DNA of 20,758 nucleotides from DATCJU01 sp036562635 (GCA_036562635.1 DATCJU010000050.1:1-20758); one strand, 5' to 3'. Shown: positions 13,244 to 20,758, numbered from the stretch's first letter. Notes: a model not told the origin generated them from the sequence alone. Program-made: numbers and translations.

Positions 13244-14184
13244 TGACGTCGTCCGTTCCCGCACAGCTCGCCGCCGCCGGTCTCCGGGTGGCGGCCGCCC
13301 CGATCTCCTGGGGGGTGTGTGAGGTACCCGGCTGGGGACACGTGCTCGACCCGACCACCGTCCTCGGCGAGATGGCCGAGCTGGGACTGGACGCGACCGA
13401 ACTGGGCCCGCCCGGTTACCTCCCCGACGACCCGGACGCCCTGCGCGAGCTGCTCGCCCGGCACGGGCTGCGGCTCGTCGGCGGTTTCCTCGCCGTGGTC
13501 CTGCACGACACGGCCCGGATGGAGGCGACTGTCGCCGAGGCCGACCGTGCCGCCGCCCTGCTCGCCGCCGCGGGAGGCGAGGTGCTGGTGCTCGCCGCGG
13601 CCACCGGCCTAGACGGCTACGACGAACGCCCCGCCCTGACGGACGACCAGTGGCGCACCCTGGTGCGCACCGCGGCGACCGTCCGGGAGACCGCCGCCCG
13701 CCACGGCATCCGCACCACGCTGCACCCGCACGTGGGCACGCACGTCGAGCGGGAACCCGAGGTCGAGCGGTTCCTCGCCGACTCCGAACTGCCCCTGTGC
13801 CTGGACACCGGTCACCTGCTGATCGGCGGCACGGACCCGGTGGCCCTGGCCAGGAACCATCCCGACCGGATCGGCCACGTCCACCTCAAGGACGTGCGCG
13901 CCGAGCTGGCCGCCGAGGTGCGCGCGGGCCGCCTCGGCTACGCGCAGGCCGTACGCGATGGGCTCTACGTACCGCTCGGTGACGGGGACGTCGATGTGGC
14001 CTCGATCGTCGATTTCCTGACCCAGGTGGACTATCCAGGCTGGTACGTACTGGAACAGGACACCGCGCTGCCCGGGCCGGAACCCGGTCCGGCCGCTCGG
14101 CCGAGCAGTGACACCGCGCGCAGTCTGCGCTATCTGCACGGGTTGCTCGGCCGTCGGCCGAGCGGGTCCGAAACCCGAGGATGA
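13243..14184 (+). CDS. iolE: Probable inosose dehydratase, TIM-barrel (AP endonuclease 2-like) family
   Basis: 313 residues from ATG 13243, which overlaps the iolG stop; the frame is open upstream but those starts lie inside iolG. The xylose-isomerase-like barrel begins with AAPISWGVCEVPGWG and MAELGLDATELGPPG, as in actinobacterial IolE-type proteins. Candidate metal ligands lie in CLDTGH (D188, H191), HVHLKD (H212, H214) and VLEQD (E271). IolE removes water from 2-keto-myo-inositol to give 3D-(3,5/4)-trihydroxycyclohexane-1,2-dione. IolH or an inosose isomerase (IolI) share the fold and cannot be ruled out, but the operon has no other IolE candidate before the window ends. The C-terminal ~30 residues are Pro/Ser/Arg-rich and look dispensable. 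Confidence 0.75.
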   Translation: MTSSVPAQLAAAGLRVAAAPISWGVCEVPGWGHVLDPTTVLGEMAELGLDATELGPPGYLPDDPDALRELLARHGLRLVGGFLAVVLHDTARMEATVAEADRAAALLAAAGGEVLVLAAATGLDGYDERPALTDDQWRTLVRTAATVRETAARHGIRTTLHPHVGTHVEREPEVERFLADSELPLCLDTGHLLIGGTDPVALARNHPDRIGHVHLKDVRAELAAEVRAGRLGYAQAVRDGLYVPLGDGDVDVASIVDFLTQVDYPGWYVLEQDTALPGPEPGPAARPSSDTARSLRYLHGLLGRRPSGSETRG

Positions 14185-14205
14185 GCCCAAGCACGAGGAG
14201 GGACG

Positions 14206-15210
14206 ATGAGGTCCACCCACCACAGGAACCGCGGCCGGTTCCGTCGTGTGTTCGCCGGTGCCGCGATCGCGGCCGGCACGCTGCTCGCCGCGTGCAGCGG
14301 CCCCGCCGGCACCGAGAGCAACGGCGGGAACCAGCAGCAGTCCAACCAGGACGGGGACCTCCGCATCGCGGTCATCACCCACGGCACCCCGGGCGACGCC
14401 TTCTGGAACGTGGTGAAGAACGGGGCGGAGGCCGCGGGCCAGGAACTGGGCGTCACCGTGGAGTACAACTCCAACGGCGACCCGGCCGCCCAGGCCCGCC
14501 TGATCGACAACGCGGTGGCCCAGCGCGTGGGCGGCATCGTGGTGTCGATGGCCAACCCGGACGCGCTGAGCGAGGCGGTGCGCAACGCGGTCGCCGCGGG
14601 CATCCCCGTCATCACCATCAACTCCGGCGAGGAGCGCAGCGCCGAGTTCGGCGCGCTGGCCCATGTCGGCCAGAACGAGTCGGTCGCCGGTGAGCAGGCC
14701 GGGCAGCGGCTGAAGGCCGCCGGTAAGACCAAGGTCCTCTGCGTCATCCACGAGGCCGGCAACATCGGCCTGAACCAGCGCTGCGACGGGGCGCGCCAGG
14801 GCTTCGGCGACGTGCAGAACCTGCAGGTCGACATCAACAACCCGACCGACGCCCAGGCCCGTATCCGTGGCGCCCTGCAGTCCGACCCCTCGATCGACGC
14901 GGTTCTGACGCTCAACCCGCAGATCGCGGGCAACGCGGTGAACGCGGTCAAGGAGAGCAACTCCAACGCCCAGGTGGCCACCTTCGACCTCAACGCGGAC
15001 GTGGTGGCGGCGATCAAGGCCGGTGACCTGCTCTTCGCCGTCGACCAGCAGCAGTACCTGCAGGGTTACCTGCCCGTGGTGTTCCTCAAGCTCTACCGGG
15101 ACAACGCGAACACCGTCGGCGGTGGTCGTCCGGTCCTGACCGGGCCGGGCTTCGTGGACCAGTCCAACGTCGACCGGGTCGGCCAGTACGCGGAGCGCGG
15201 GACGCGCTGA
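14206..15210 (+). CDS. Sugar/inositol ABC transporter substrate-binding lipoprotein
   Basis: 334 residues from ATG 14206, with GAGGAGGGA (14194-14202) upstream. An Arg-rich lipoprotein signal ends at lipobox LLAAC (C30), so the protein is anchored outside the membrane. A Ser/Asn/Gln linker follows. The fold is a ribose-type periplasmic-binding protein (Peripla_BP_4): RIAVITHGTPGDAFWNVVKNGAEAAG at the start, shown by ITHGTPGDAFW, then VVSMANPDALSEAV, VGQNESVAGEQAG and ATFDLNADVVAAIKAGD. Members bind ribose, xylose, fructose or inositols. The position between iolE and iolC makes myo-inositol or a stereoisomer the likely ligand. The permease and ATPase follow after a hairpin, an arrangement that usually gives more binding protein than membrane components. 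Confidence 0.9.
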   Translation: MRSTHHRNRGRFRRVFAGAAIAAGTLLAACSGPAGTESNGGNQQQSNQDGDLRIAVITHGTPGDAFWNVVKNGAEAAGQELGVTVEYNSNGDPAAQARLIDNAVAQRVGGIVVSMANPDALSEAVRNAVAAGIPVITINSGEERSAEFGALAHVGQNESVAGEQAGQRLKAAGKTKVLCVIHEAGNIGLNQRCDGARQGFGDVQNLQVDINNPTDAQARIRGALQSDPSIDAVLTLNPQIAGNAVNAVKESNSNAQVATFDLNADVVAAIKAGDLLFAVDQQQYLQGYLPVVFLKLYRDNANTVGGGRPVLTGPGFVDQSNVDRVGQYAERGTR

Positions 15211-15222
15211 CGGCAGTGCCTC

Positions 15223-15255
15223 GCCGGTGGGCGGCCCCCGCGGTCGCCCACCGGC
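15223..15255 (+). terminator. Intra-operon hairpin after the binding-protein gene
   Basis: GCCGGTGGGCG (15223-15233) pairs with CGCCCACCGGC (15245-15255), an 11-bp stem that can extend inward by about three pairs to a 5-nt loop. It is 12 bp after the binding-protein stop and before the permease. It may be a partial terminator or a 3' stabiliser of the upstream mRNA. Confidence 0.6.
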
Positions 15256-15276
15256 CGGAGGACTAGGAGGACGACA

Positions 15277-16320
15277 GTGACGACGGTAGCTGTACCCAAG
15301 CCCGACGAGCGGCTGGCGCGTCCCAGGGTGCTGGACCGCATCGTCGCCCGCCCGGAGCTCGGGTCGGTGCTCGGTGCCCTGGTCGTGTTCGCGTTCTTCT
15401 CGCTGGTCACCGACCAGTTCCTCTCCCCGATGGGGGTGGCGACCTGGTTGGACGACTCGGCGACGCTGGGCATCATGGCGGTCGCGGTCGCGCTGCTGAT
15501 GATCGGCGGTGAGTTCGACCTGTCCGCCGGTGTGATGACCGCGTCCACCGCGCTGGTCACGGCCATCCTCGCCACCCAGCTGGGGTGGAACACCTGGCTC
15601 GCGCTCCTGGCCTCGCTGCTGTTCGCGCTGGCCGTCGGGGCACTCAACGGATGGCTGGTGATGCGCACCGGTCTGCCGAGCTTCATCGTCACGCTCGGCA
15701 CCTTCCTCGCCCTGCAGGGCCTCAACCTCGGCGTGACCCGCCTGATCACCGGCACGGTGCAGGTCTCGGGGATGCGCTCGGCGGACGGCTACGCCTCCGC
15801 CGGGTTCGTCTTCGCCTCCACCGTGAACATCGCCGGGACCTCGTTCCAGATCTCCATCCTGTGGTGGGTCCTGGTCACCGTGCTGGCCAGCTGGGTGCTC
15901 CTGCGCACCCGTTTCGGCAACTGGATCTTCGCGGTCGGCGGTGCCCCCGCGAGCGCGCGTGCCGTGGGCGTGCCGGTGGTGCGCACCAAGGTGCTGCTGT
16001 TCATGACCACCGCCGCCGCGGGCTGGCTGGTCGGCACGATCAACATCCTGCGGTTCACCACGGTGCAGGCCAACCAGGGCATCGGTCTGGAGTTCCAGTT
16101 CATCATCGCGGCCGTCATCGGGGGGTGCCTGCTCACCGGTGGGTACGGCTCCGCGATCGGCGCCGCCGTCGGTGCCCTGATCTTCGGCATGACGCGTCAG
16201 GGCATCGTCTTCGCCCGCTGGGAGAGCGACTGGTTCATGTTGTTCCTCGGGGTGATGCTGCTCGGCGCCGTGCTCATCAACAACACCTTCCGCCGGCGGG
16301 CGGAGCGGGTACGGAGGTGA
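15277..16320 (+). CDS. Sugar/inositol ABC transporter permease (RbsC family)
   Basis: 347 residues from GTG 15277, with an AGGAGG site just upstream. The protein is strongly hydrophobic, with roughly eight to ten membrane segments. RbsC/BPD_transp_2 signatures are visible: LLMIGGEFDLSAG (74-85), GALNGWLVMRTGLPSFIVTLGT (121-142, key residues GLPSFIVTLGT) and a C-terminal GGCLLTGGYGSAIGAAVGA loop that would contact the ATPase. It should form a homodimeric channel with the binding protein and ATPase of this operon. It ends 5 bp before the ATPase start and begins 66 bp after the binding-protein gene. The substrate is inferred from the operon only. Confidence 0.9.
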   Translation: MTTVAVPKPDERLARPRVLDRIVARPELGSVLGALVVFAFFSLVTDQFLSPMGVATWLDDSATLGIMAVAVALLMIGGEFDLSAGVMTASTALVTAILATQLGWNTWLALLASLLFALAVGALNGWLVMRTGLPSFIVTLGTFLALQGLNLGVTRLITGTVQVSGMRSADGYASAGFVFASTVNIAGTSFQISILWWVLVTVLASWVLLRTRFGNWIFAVGGAPASARAVGVPVVRTKVLLFMTTAAAGWLVGTINILRFTTVQANQGIGLEFQFIIAAVIGGCLLTGGYGSAIGAAVGALIFGMTRQGIVFARWESDWFMLFLGVMLLGAVLINNTFRRRAERVRR

Positions 16321-16325
16321 CGGCC

Positions 16326-17165
16326 ATGACCACTCCGCTGCTGGAGGTCAGGGAGATCGGCAAGCGCTACGGCAGCGTCGTCGCGCTCGACGGGGTGTCC
16401 GCCGTGGTCAACGCCGGTGAGGTCACCTGCGTGCTCGGCGACAACGGCGCCGGCAAGTCCACGCTGATCAAGATCCTGGCCGGGGCGCACCAGCACGACT
16501 CCGGTGAGTACCTGGTGGAGGGGGAGCCGGTACGGTTCCACTCCCCGCGCGAGGCACTGGACCGTGGGATCGCCACCGTCTACCAGGACCTGGCGGTCGT
16601 GCCGCTGATGAGCGTCTGGCGGAACTTCTTCCTCGGCTCCGAACCCCGCATCGGCTGGGGACCGTTCTCCGCCCTGGACCGCAGGCGGGCCAAGGAGATC
16701 ACCCGGTCCGCCCTGGCCGAGATGGGCATCAACCTGCGGGACGTCGAACAGCCCGTGGGCACGCTGTCCGGTGGTGAGCGGCAGTGCGTGGCCATCGCCC
16801 GGGCGGTGCACTTCGGGGCCAAGGTGCTCATCCTCGACGAACCGACCGCCGCGCTCGGCGTGAAGCAGGCGGGTGTGGTCCTCAAGTACGTCGCCCAGGC
16901 CCGGGACCGGGGGCTCGGCGTCGTGCTGATCACGCACAACCCGCACCACGCCTACCCGGTGGGGGACCGTTTCCTGCTGCTCAAGCGGGGACGCAGCCTC
17001 GGTTTCCACCGGAAGTCGGAGATCAGTCTCGCCGAACTGACCCGCCAGATGGCCGGCGGTGCCGAGCTGGAGGCCCTGGAACACGAGCTGCGTGCCGAGC
17101 ACGTGGTCCCCGAGCCGGCCGAGCCCGTCGACGGGGCTCCGACGGCCGAGGGGGCGCAGCGGTGA
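16326..17165 (+). CDS. Sugar/inositol ABC transporter ATP-binding protein, single-domain type
   Basis: 279 residues from ATG 16326. It has one nucleotide-binding domain: Walker A GDNGAGKST (38-46), Q-loop Q87, signature LSGGERQ (148-154), Walker B LILDEP (168-173) and H-loop H204. Classical ribose importers use an ATPase with two fused domains (RbsA); this is the shorter FrcA-like form, so it must work as a homodimer. The last ~35 residues are Glu/Pro-rich and unusual for the family. The stop overlaps the iolC start by 4 bp (GTGA). It powers uptake through the permease encoded just upstream. Confidence 0.92.
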   Translation: MTTPLLEVREIGKRYGSVVALDGVSAVVNAGEVTCVLGDNGAGKSTLIKILAGAHQHDSGEYLVEGEPVRFHSPREALDRGIATVYQDLAVVPLMSVWRNFFLGSEPRIGWGPFSALDRRRAKEITRSALAEMGINLRDVEQPVGTLSGGERQCVAIARAVHFGAKVLILDEPTAALGVKQAGVVLKYVAQARDRGLGVVLITHNPHHAYPVGDRFLLLKRGRSLGFHRKSEISLAELTRQMAGGAELEALEHELRAEHVVPEPAEPVDGAPTAEGAQR

Positions 17166-18100
17166 CGGCACCGGAGGTGCTGACCGTCGGCCGGGTGGGG
17201 GTGGACCTCTACCCGCAGCAGAGCGGCGTGCCGCTGGCCGAGGTGCGCAGTTTCGCCAAGTCCCTGGGCGGCACCGCGACCAACGTCGCGGTGGCCGCCG
17301 CCCGGCTGGGTCGCCGGTCGGCCGTGCTGACCAAGGTCGGCCCGGACCCGTTCGGCGACTACGTGCGTCGGGCGTTGCACGAGTTCGGGGTGGACCCCTC
17401 GTTCGTCGGCACGGCCGAGGACCTGCTCACCCCCGTGGTGTTCTGCGCCCTCGATCCGCCGACCGACCCGCCGCTGCTGTTCTACCGCCTGCCCACGGCA
17501 CCGGACCTCACCCTGACCTGTGAGGACGTGCCCTTCGAGGTGGTCCGGGAGGTCCCCCTGCTGTGGGTCACCGGTACCGGGGTGAGCGCCGAACCGGCCC
17601 GCACCACCCAGCGGGAGCTGCTGCTGCGGCGCGGGCGGCGGGCCCACACCGTGCTCGACCTGGACTACCGCCCCATGTTCTGGCCGGACGTCGCCACCGC
17701 CCGGCGGGAGATCAGCTGGATGCTCGACCACGTGACGGTCGCGGTGGGCAACCGGGCCGAGGTCGAGGTCGCGGTCGGCACCGCGGACCCGGAGGAGGCG
17801 GCGAGGCGCCTGCTGGACCGCGGGGTCGAGCTGGCACTGGTGAAGAAGGGCGCCGAGGGCGTGCTGGTCGCCACCCGCGACGGCATGCACACGGTGCCGC
17901 CGGTCCCGGTGGACGTGGTGTGCGGGCTGGGCGCCGGGGACGCCTTCGGTGGTGCCCTGGCCCACGGCCTGCTGGCCGGCTGGGACCCGGTGCGCATCGC
18001 CCGGTACGCCAACGCCGCCGGTGCGCTGGTGGCCGGGCGCCTGGCCTGCGCGGACGCCATGCCCACCCCCGAGGAGATCGAGGAGTTGCTGGACCGTTGA
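17162..18100 (+). CDS. iolC: 5-dehydro-2-deoxygluconokinase, PfkB family
   Basis: 312 residues from GTG 17162, overlapping the ATPase stop. It should phosphorylate 2-deoxy-5-keto-gluconate (DKG) to DKG 6-phosphate. PfkB/ribokinase features are clear: an N-terminal substrate region GRVGVDLYPQQSGVPL, the glycine motif SLGGTATNVAVAAARLG (35-50), and the anion hole and base in GLGAGDAFGGALAHG, with D260 the catalytic Asp. VGNRAEVEVAVG is the typical N-R-x-E region. The GVDLYPQQ start and the iol context favour IolC over other sugar kinases. It is followed by a 4-bp overlapping aldolase-like gene, the same order as iolC-cg0198 in Corynebacterium glutamicum. Confidence 0.9.
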   Translation: MTAPEVLTVGRVGVDLYPQQSGVPLAEVRSFAKSLGGTATNVAVAAARLGRRSAVLTKVGPDPFGDYVRRALHEFGVDPSFVGTAEDLLTPVVFCALDPPTDPPLLFYRLPTAPDLTLTCEDVPFEVVREVPLLWVTGTGVSAEPARTTQRELLLRRGRRAHTVLDLDYRPMFWPDVATARREISWMLDHVTVAVGNRAEVEVAVGTADPEEAARRLLDRGVELALVKKGAEGVLVATRDGMHTVPPVPVDVVCGLGAGDAFGGALAHGLLAGWDPVRIARYANAAGALVAGRLACADAMPTPEEIEELLDR

Positions 18101-19008
18101 TCACCGATGCGCAGTGGGCGGAGTTGCTGCACACCCGCGCCACCGACCCCGCGGCCGTCGCCCGCGCGTACGCCGAGCGGCGCCGTCGCCCGGGTCTGCT
18201 GTCCGAGCGGGGCACGCTGTTCCTGGTGGCCGCCGACCACCCGGCTCGCGGCGCCCTGGGCGTCGCCGGTGATCCCCTGGCCATGGCAGACCGCCGCTCC
18301 CTGTTGGAGCGCCTGCTGGTCGCCCTGGACAACCCCGAGGTGGACGGGGTGCTGGCCACCCCGGACGTCGTCGAGGAACTGCTGTTGCTCGGCGCGCTCC
18401 ACGACAAGGTGGTCATCGGGTCGATGAACCGCGGCGGCCTGGCCGGCGCGAGCTGGGAGATCGACGACCGGTTCACCGCCTACGACGCCCGCACCCTCGC
18501 CGAGCGCGGCCTCGACGGCGGGAAGATGCTGCTCCGCCTGGTCGACGACGACCCCGGGACCGTGCCCACGCTGCAGGCGTGCGCCCGGGCGGTGTCCGAA
18601 CTGGCCGAGCGGGGGCTGATGGCGATGGTCGAGCCCCTGCCCTACCGGCGGGACGAGTCGGGCCGGCTGGTGCTGCAGAAGGGCGCCGCCGCCCTGGCCC
18701 GGGCGGTCACCGTGGCCGGTGGGCTCGGCACCACCTCCGCGTACACCTGGCTGAAGCTGCCCGCCCCCGACGAGCCCGGTCCGGTGCTCGGCGCGACCAC
18801 CCTGCCCGTGGTGGTGCTCGGCGGGGTGCCCTCCGCCGACCCCGCCGCCGACCTGGCCTCCTGGGGCGCGGCCCTGCGGCACCCCACGGTTCGGGGACTG
18901 GTCGTGGGGCGCGCGCTGCTCTACCCACCGCACGGCGACGTCGCAGCCGCCGTGGCGGCCGCCGCCGATCTGCTCCGTACCGCACGTACCGCGGAGGTGA
19001 CCGCGTGA
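18097..19008 (+). CDS. Cgl0158-like (beta/alpha)8-barrel protein, candidate DKG-6-phosphate aldolase
   Basis: 303 residues if translation starts at TTG 18097, which overlaps the iolC stop (TTGA); AGGAG (18081-18085) is 11 bases upstream, and no better start exists before the conserved AADHPARG (45-52). It resembles the Cgl0158 family of corynebacterial iol clusters, a TIM barrel related to class I aldolases such as DeoC/LacD. Visible landmarks are VIGSMNRGGLAG, LDGGKMLLRL (K143), MVEPLPYR (E179), SAYTWLKLP (K220, a possible Schiff-base lysine), VVVLGG (242-243 phosphate loop) and VVGRALL. No IolJ is otherwise seen, so cleavage of DKG-6-phosphate to dihydroxyacetone phosphate and malonate semialdehyde is the natural role. 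The family is fairly sure; the reaction is inferred. Confidence 0.8.
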   Translation: MITDAQWAELLHTRATDPAAVARAYAERRRRPGLLSERGTLFLVAADHPARGALGVAGDPLAMADRRSLLERLLVALDNPEVDGVLATPDVVEELLLLGALHDKVVIGSMNRGGLAGASWEIDDRFTAYDARTLAERGLDGGKMLLRLVDDDPGTVPTLQACARAVSELAERGLMAMVEPLPYRRDESGRLVLQKGAAALARAVTVAGGLGTTSAYTWLKLPAPDEPGPVLGATTLPVVVLGGVPSADPAADLASWGAALRHPTVRGLVVGRALLYPPHGDVAAAVAAAADLLRTARTAEVTA

Positions 19009-19895
19009 CACACCTGCACCGACCGCACGGCACTCTCGCCGACGGCGACGACCCCGTGCTGCTGCGCCCCGAGGACGCCGGGTGGACCTACACCGGTCTG
19101 CGTGTGCTCCGCCTCGTGCCGGGGCGGCGCCGCGCCGTGGTGACCGGGGAGTTCGAGGCGTTCGTGCTGCCGCTGTCCGGTGGCTGCACCGTCGAGGTGG
19201 ACGGCGAGCGGTTCGAGCTGACCGGTCGGGACTCGGTGTTCACCCGGGTGACGGACTTCGCCTACGTGCCCCGGGACGCGGAGGTCCTGCTGTGGTCCGA
19301 GGCGGGTGCCGAGGTCGCCCTGCCCATGGCCCGCTGCGCCCGTCGACTCACCCCCCGCTACGGCCCGGCCGAGCAGGTGCCGGTGGAGGTGCGGGGAGCG
19401 GGCTCGGCGACGCGGCAGGTGACCAACTTCGGTGTGCCCGGGGTGTGGGACCACGCCGACAAGCTCATCGCCTGCGAGCTGATCACCCCGGACGGCAACT
19501 GGTCGTCCTACCCGCCGCACAAGCACGACGACACCGAGCCCTGCCCGGTGATCAACGAGGAGGTCTACTACTTCCGGATCGCCGGGCGCGACGGGACCAC
19601 CCCGGACCGGGAGGGTTTCGGGTTCCACCGCACCTACACCGACGACGGGACCATCGACGAGGACGTGGTCGTCCGGGACGGCGACGTCTTCCTCATCCCC
19701 CGCGGCTACCACGGTCCGTGTGTCGCGGCCCCCGGGTATCCCATGTACTACCTGAACATCCTGGCCGGGCCGGGTCAGGAGCGCTCCATGGCCTTCTGCG
19801 ACGACCCCGCCCACACGTGGGTGCGTGACACCTGGGCCACCACCCCGACCGACCCCCGATGCCCGGTCACCTCGGCGGCCGGGCGGGTGCGCTGA
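19005..19895 (+). CDS. iolB: 5-deoxy-glucuronate isomerase
   Basis: 296 residues from GTG 19005, overlapping the preceding stop by 4 bp (GTGA). The enzyme turns 5-deoxy-glucuronate into 2-deoxy-5-keto-gluconate, the substrate of IolC. It is a bicupin of the usual length. The second cupin carries the metal site: SSYPPHKHDD (H172, H174), NEEVYYF (E185 or E186) and IPRGYHGPC (H236). GWTYTGLRVLRLVPG, LPLSGGCTVEVDG and the NILAGPGQERSMAFCDDPAHTWV region near the end (key residues AGP...FCDDPAH) are IolB hallmarks. It lies 29 bp before iolD, the enzyme that makes its substrate. Confidence 0.95.
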   Translation: MTHLHRPHGTLADGDDPVLLRPEDAGWTYTGLRVLRLVPGRRRAVVTGEFEAFVLPLSGGCTVEVDGERFELTGRDSVFTRVTDFAYVPRDAEVLLWSEAGAEVALPMARCARRLTPRYGPAEQVPVEVRGAGSATRQVTNFGVPGVWDHADKLIACELITPDGNWSSYPPHKHDDTEPCPVINEEVYYFRIAGRDGTTPDREGFGFHRTYTDDGTIDEDVVVRDGDVFLIPRGYHGPCVAAPGYPMYYLNILAGPGQERSMAFCDDPAHTWVRDTWATTPTDPRCPVTSAAGRVR

Positions 19896-19924
19896 ACACC
19901 ACCACGACCCTGTGGAGGCATGCC

Positions 19925-20758
19925 ATGAAGAGGGAGCGGCTCACCACCGCGCAGGCCCTGGTCCGGTGGTTGATCGCGCAGCGCGCCGAGTTGTTGGACG
20001 GCACCGAGGTGCCGTTGTTCCCCGGTGTGTTCGCGATCTTCGGGCACGGCAACGTCCTGGGCGTCGGCACCGCACTTGCCGAACACGCCGACCAGCTGCC
20101 CACCTGGCGCGGACAGAACGAGCAGGGCACGGCGCTGGCCGCGGTCGGCTACGCCCGCGCGACGCACCGCCGCCAGGTGGGGGTGGTGACGTCCTCGATC
20201 GGCCCGGGCGCGCTCAACATGGTCACCGCCGCCGGGGTGGCACACGCCAACCGGCTGCCGTTGCTGCTGCTGCCCGGCGACACCTTCGCCGGGCGGGCCC
20301 CGGACCCGGTGTTGCAGCAGGTGGAGCACTACGGCGACCCGACCACGACGGTCAACGACGCGTTCCGGGCGGTCAGCCGCTACTTCGACCGGATCACCCG
20401 CCCCGAGCAGCTGGTCTCCACGCTCCCGCAGGTGGCCCGGGTGCTGACCGACCCGGCCGACTGCGGGCCGGTCACCCTCGCGCTGCCGCAGGACGTCCAG
20501 GCCGAGTCGTACGACTACCCCGCCGAGCTGTTCGAGCCGGTGCTGCACCGGGTGCCGCGCCTGCGCCCGGACACCCGCGCGGTGGCGGACGCGGCCGCGG
20601 CGCTGCGGGCCGCGGAACGTCCGCTGCTCGTGCTCGGTGGTGGGGTGCGCTACTCCGGTGCCGGACAGTTGGCGTTGGCGTTCGCCGAGGCGCACGGGGT
20701 GCCGGTCACCGAGACCACGGCCGGCCGGACCCTGGTCCCGCACGACCACCCGTTGTAC
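19925..20758 (+). CDS. iolD: 3D-(3,5/4)-trihydroxycyclohexane-1,2-dione hydrolase (3' end outside window)
   Basis: 278 codons from ATG 19925, open to the window end. GGAGG (19914-19918) lies 6 bases upstream. IolD is a thiamine-diphosphate enzyme that opens the ring of the IolE product to 5-deoxy-glucuronate. The N-terminal pyrimidine-binding domain is visible, with FAIFGHGNVLGVGTAL, the ThDP-activating E66 in WRGQNEQGTALAAVGYA, and VTSSIGPGALNMVTAAG. The LLLPGDTF and DPTTTVNDAFRAVSRYFDRI stretches (key residues VSRYFDRI) match IolD rather than acetolactate synthase. The central domain has begun (LLVLGGGVRYSG) when the sequence ends; the pyrophosphate-binding domain is not visible. Confidence 0.95.
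   Translation, partial: MKRERLTTAQALVRWLIAQRAELLDGTEVPLFPGVFAIFGHGNVLGVGTALAEHADQLPTWRGQNEQGTALAAVGYARATHRRQVGVVTSSIGPGALNMVTAAGVAHANRLPLLLLPGDTFAGRAPDPVLQQVEHYGDPTTTVNDAFRAVSRYFDRITRPEQLVSTLPQVARVLTDPADCGPVTLALPQDVQAESYDYPAELFEPVLHRVPRLRPDTRAVADAAAALRAAERPLLVLGGGVRYSGAGQLALAFAEAHGVPVTETTAGRTLVPHDHPLY

Noticed and set aside
12056..13264. Extension of the LacI-family frame upstream across the operators and iolG
   Set aside because: It would be antisense to iolG and include the promoter region; the TTG at 12055 has a well-placed AAGGAGG.
17665..19011. A 448-residue minus-strand frame opposite iolC and the aldolase-like gene
   Set aside because: No domain; Gly/Gln/His-rich shadow translation of conserved plus-strand genes.

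Overview
The window is a GC-rich actinobacterial chromosome segment. Pseudonocardiales is my best guess. The reasons are very high G+C with G/C-ending codons, mostly GTG starts, a mycothiol-dependent enzyme family member, an EspC-like/DUF1023 pair related to type VII secretion, and a sterol-carrier-like gene just upstream of purF-purM. No mobile element, CRISPR array, tRNA or rRNA was seen.

Layout. (1) 2-988: 3' part of a PRC-barrel/DUF2382 stress-type protein, followed by two strong hairpins. (2) 1170-2319: a small SCP2-like protein with a probable leaderless promoter, then a lipoprotein of unknown function. (3) 2382-4711, minus strand: a two-gene unit of an EspC-like protein and a WXG100-like/DUF1023 alpha/beta hydrolase, convergent with the lipoprotein across a hairpin. 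(4) 4950-6506: a DinB/MDMPI-family mycothiol-dependent enzyme missing one metal ligand, a 15-bp hairpin, a cluster of three DnaA-box-like sites, and an orphan AbiEi-type winged-helix protein. (5) 6595-9391: purF and purM, ended by two tandem hairpins. (6) 9498-20758: a myo-inositol catabolic locus.

Inositol locus. A LacI-family repressor gene and mmsA/iolA overlap by 4 bp on the minus strand. They diverge from a plus-strand operon iolG - iolE - sugar ABC transporter (binding protein, permease, ATPase) - iolC - aldolase-like protein - iolB - iolD (cut by the window end). Two perfect palindromes 17 bp apart sit between the divergent promoters and are the obvious operators. Reading the proteins together: the ABC importer brings in inositol or a related polyol. 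IolG oxidises it to 2-keto-myo-inositol, IolE dehydrates it, IolD hydrolyses the ring to 5-deoxyglucuronate, IolB isomerises that, and IolC phosphorylates the product. A Cgl0158-like TIM-barrel protein sits where an IolJ aldolase is needed, and MmsA/IolA converts malonate semialdehyde to acetyl-CoA. The operon is tightly packed, with four 1-4 bp overlaps and a hairpin after the binding-protein gene.

Most interesting points: the LacI/twin-operator control of an inositol locus, the aldolase-like protein filling the IolJ position, the DnaA-box cluster before the AbiEi-like gene, the His-to-Arg change in the mycothiol enzyme's metal site, and the EspC-like/DUF1023 pair as a candidate secreted system. 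All functional calls come from reading motifs; no database search was run.
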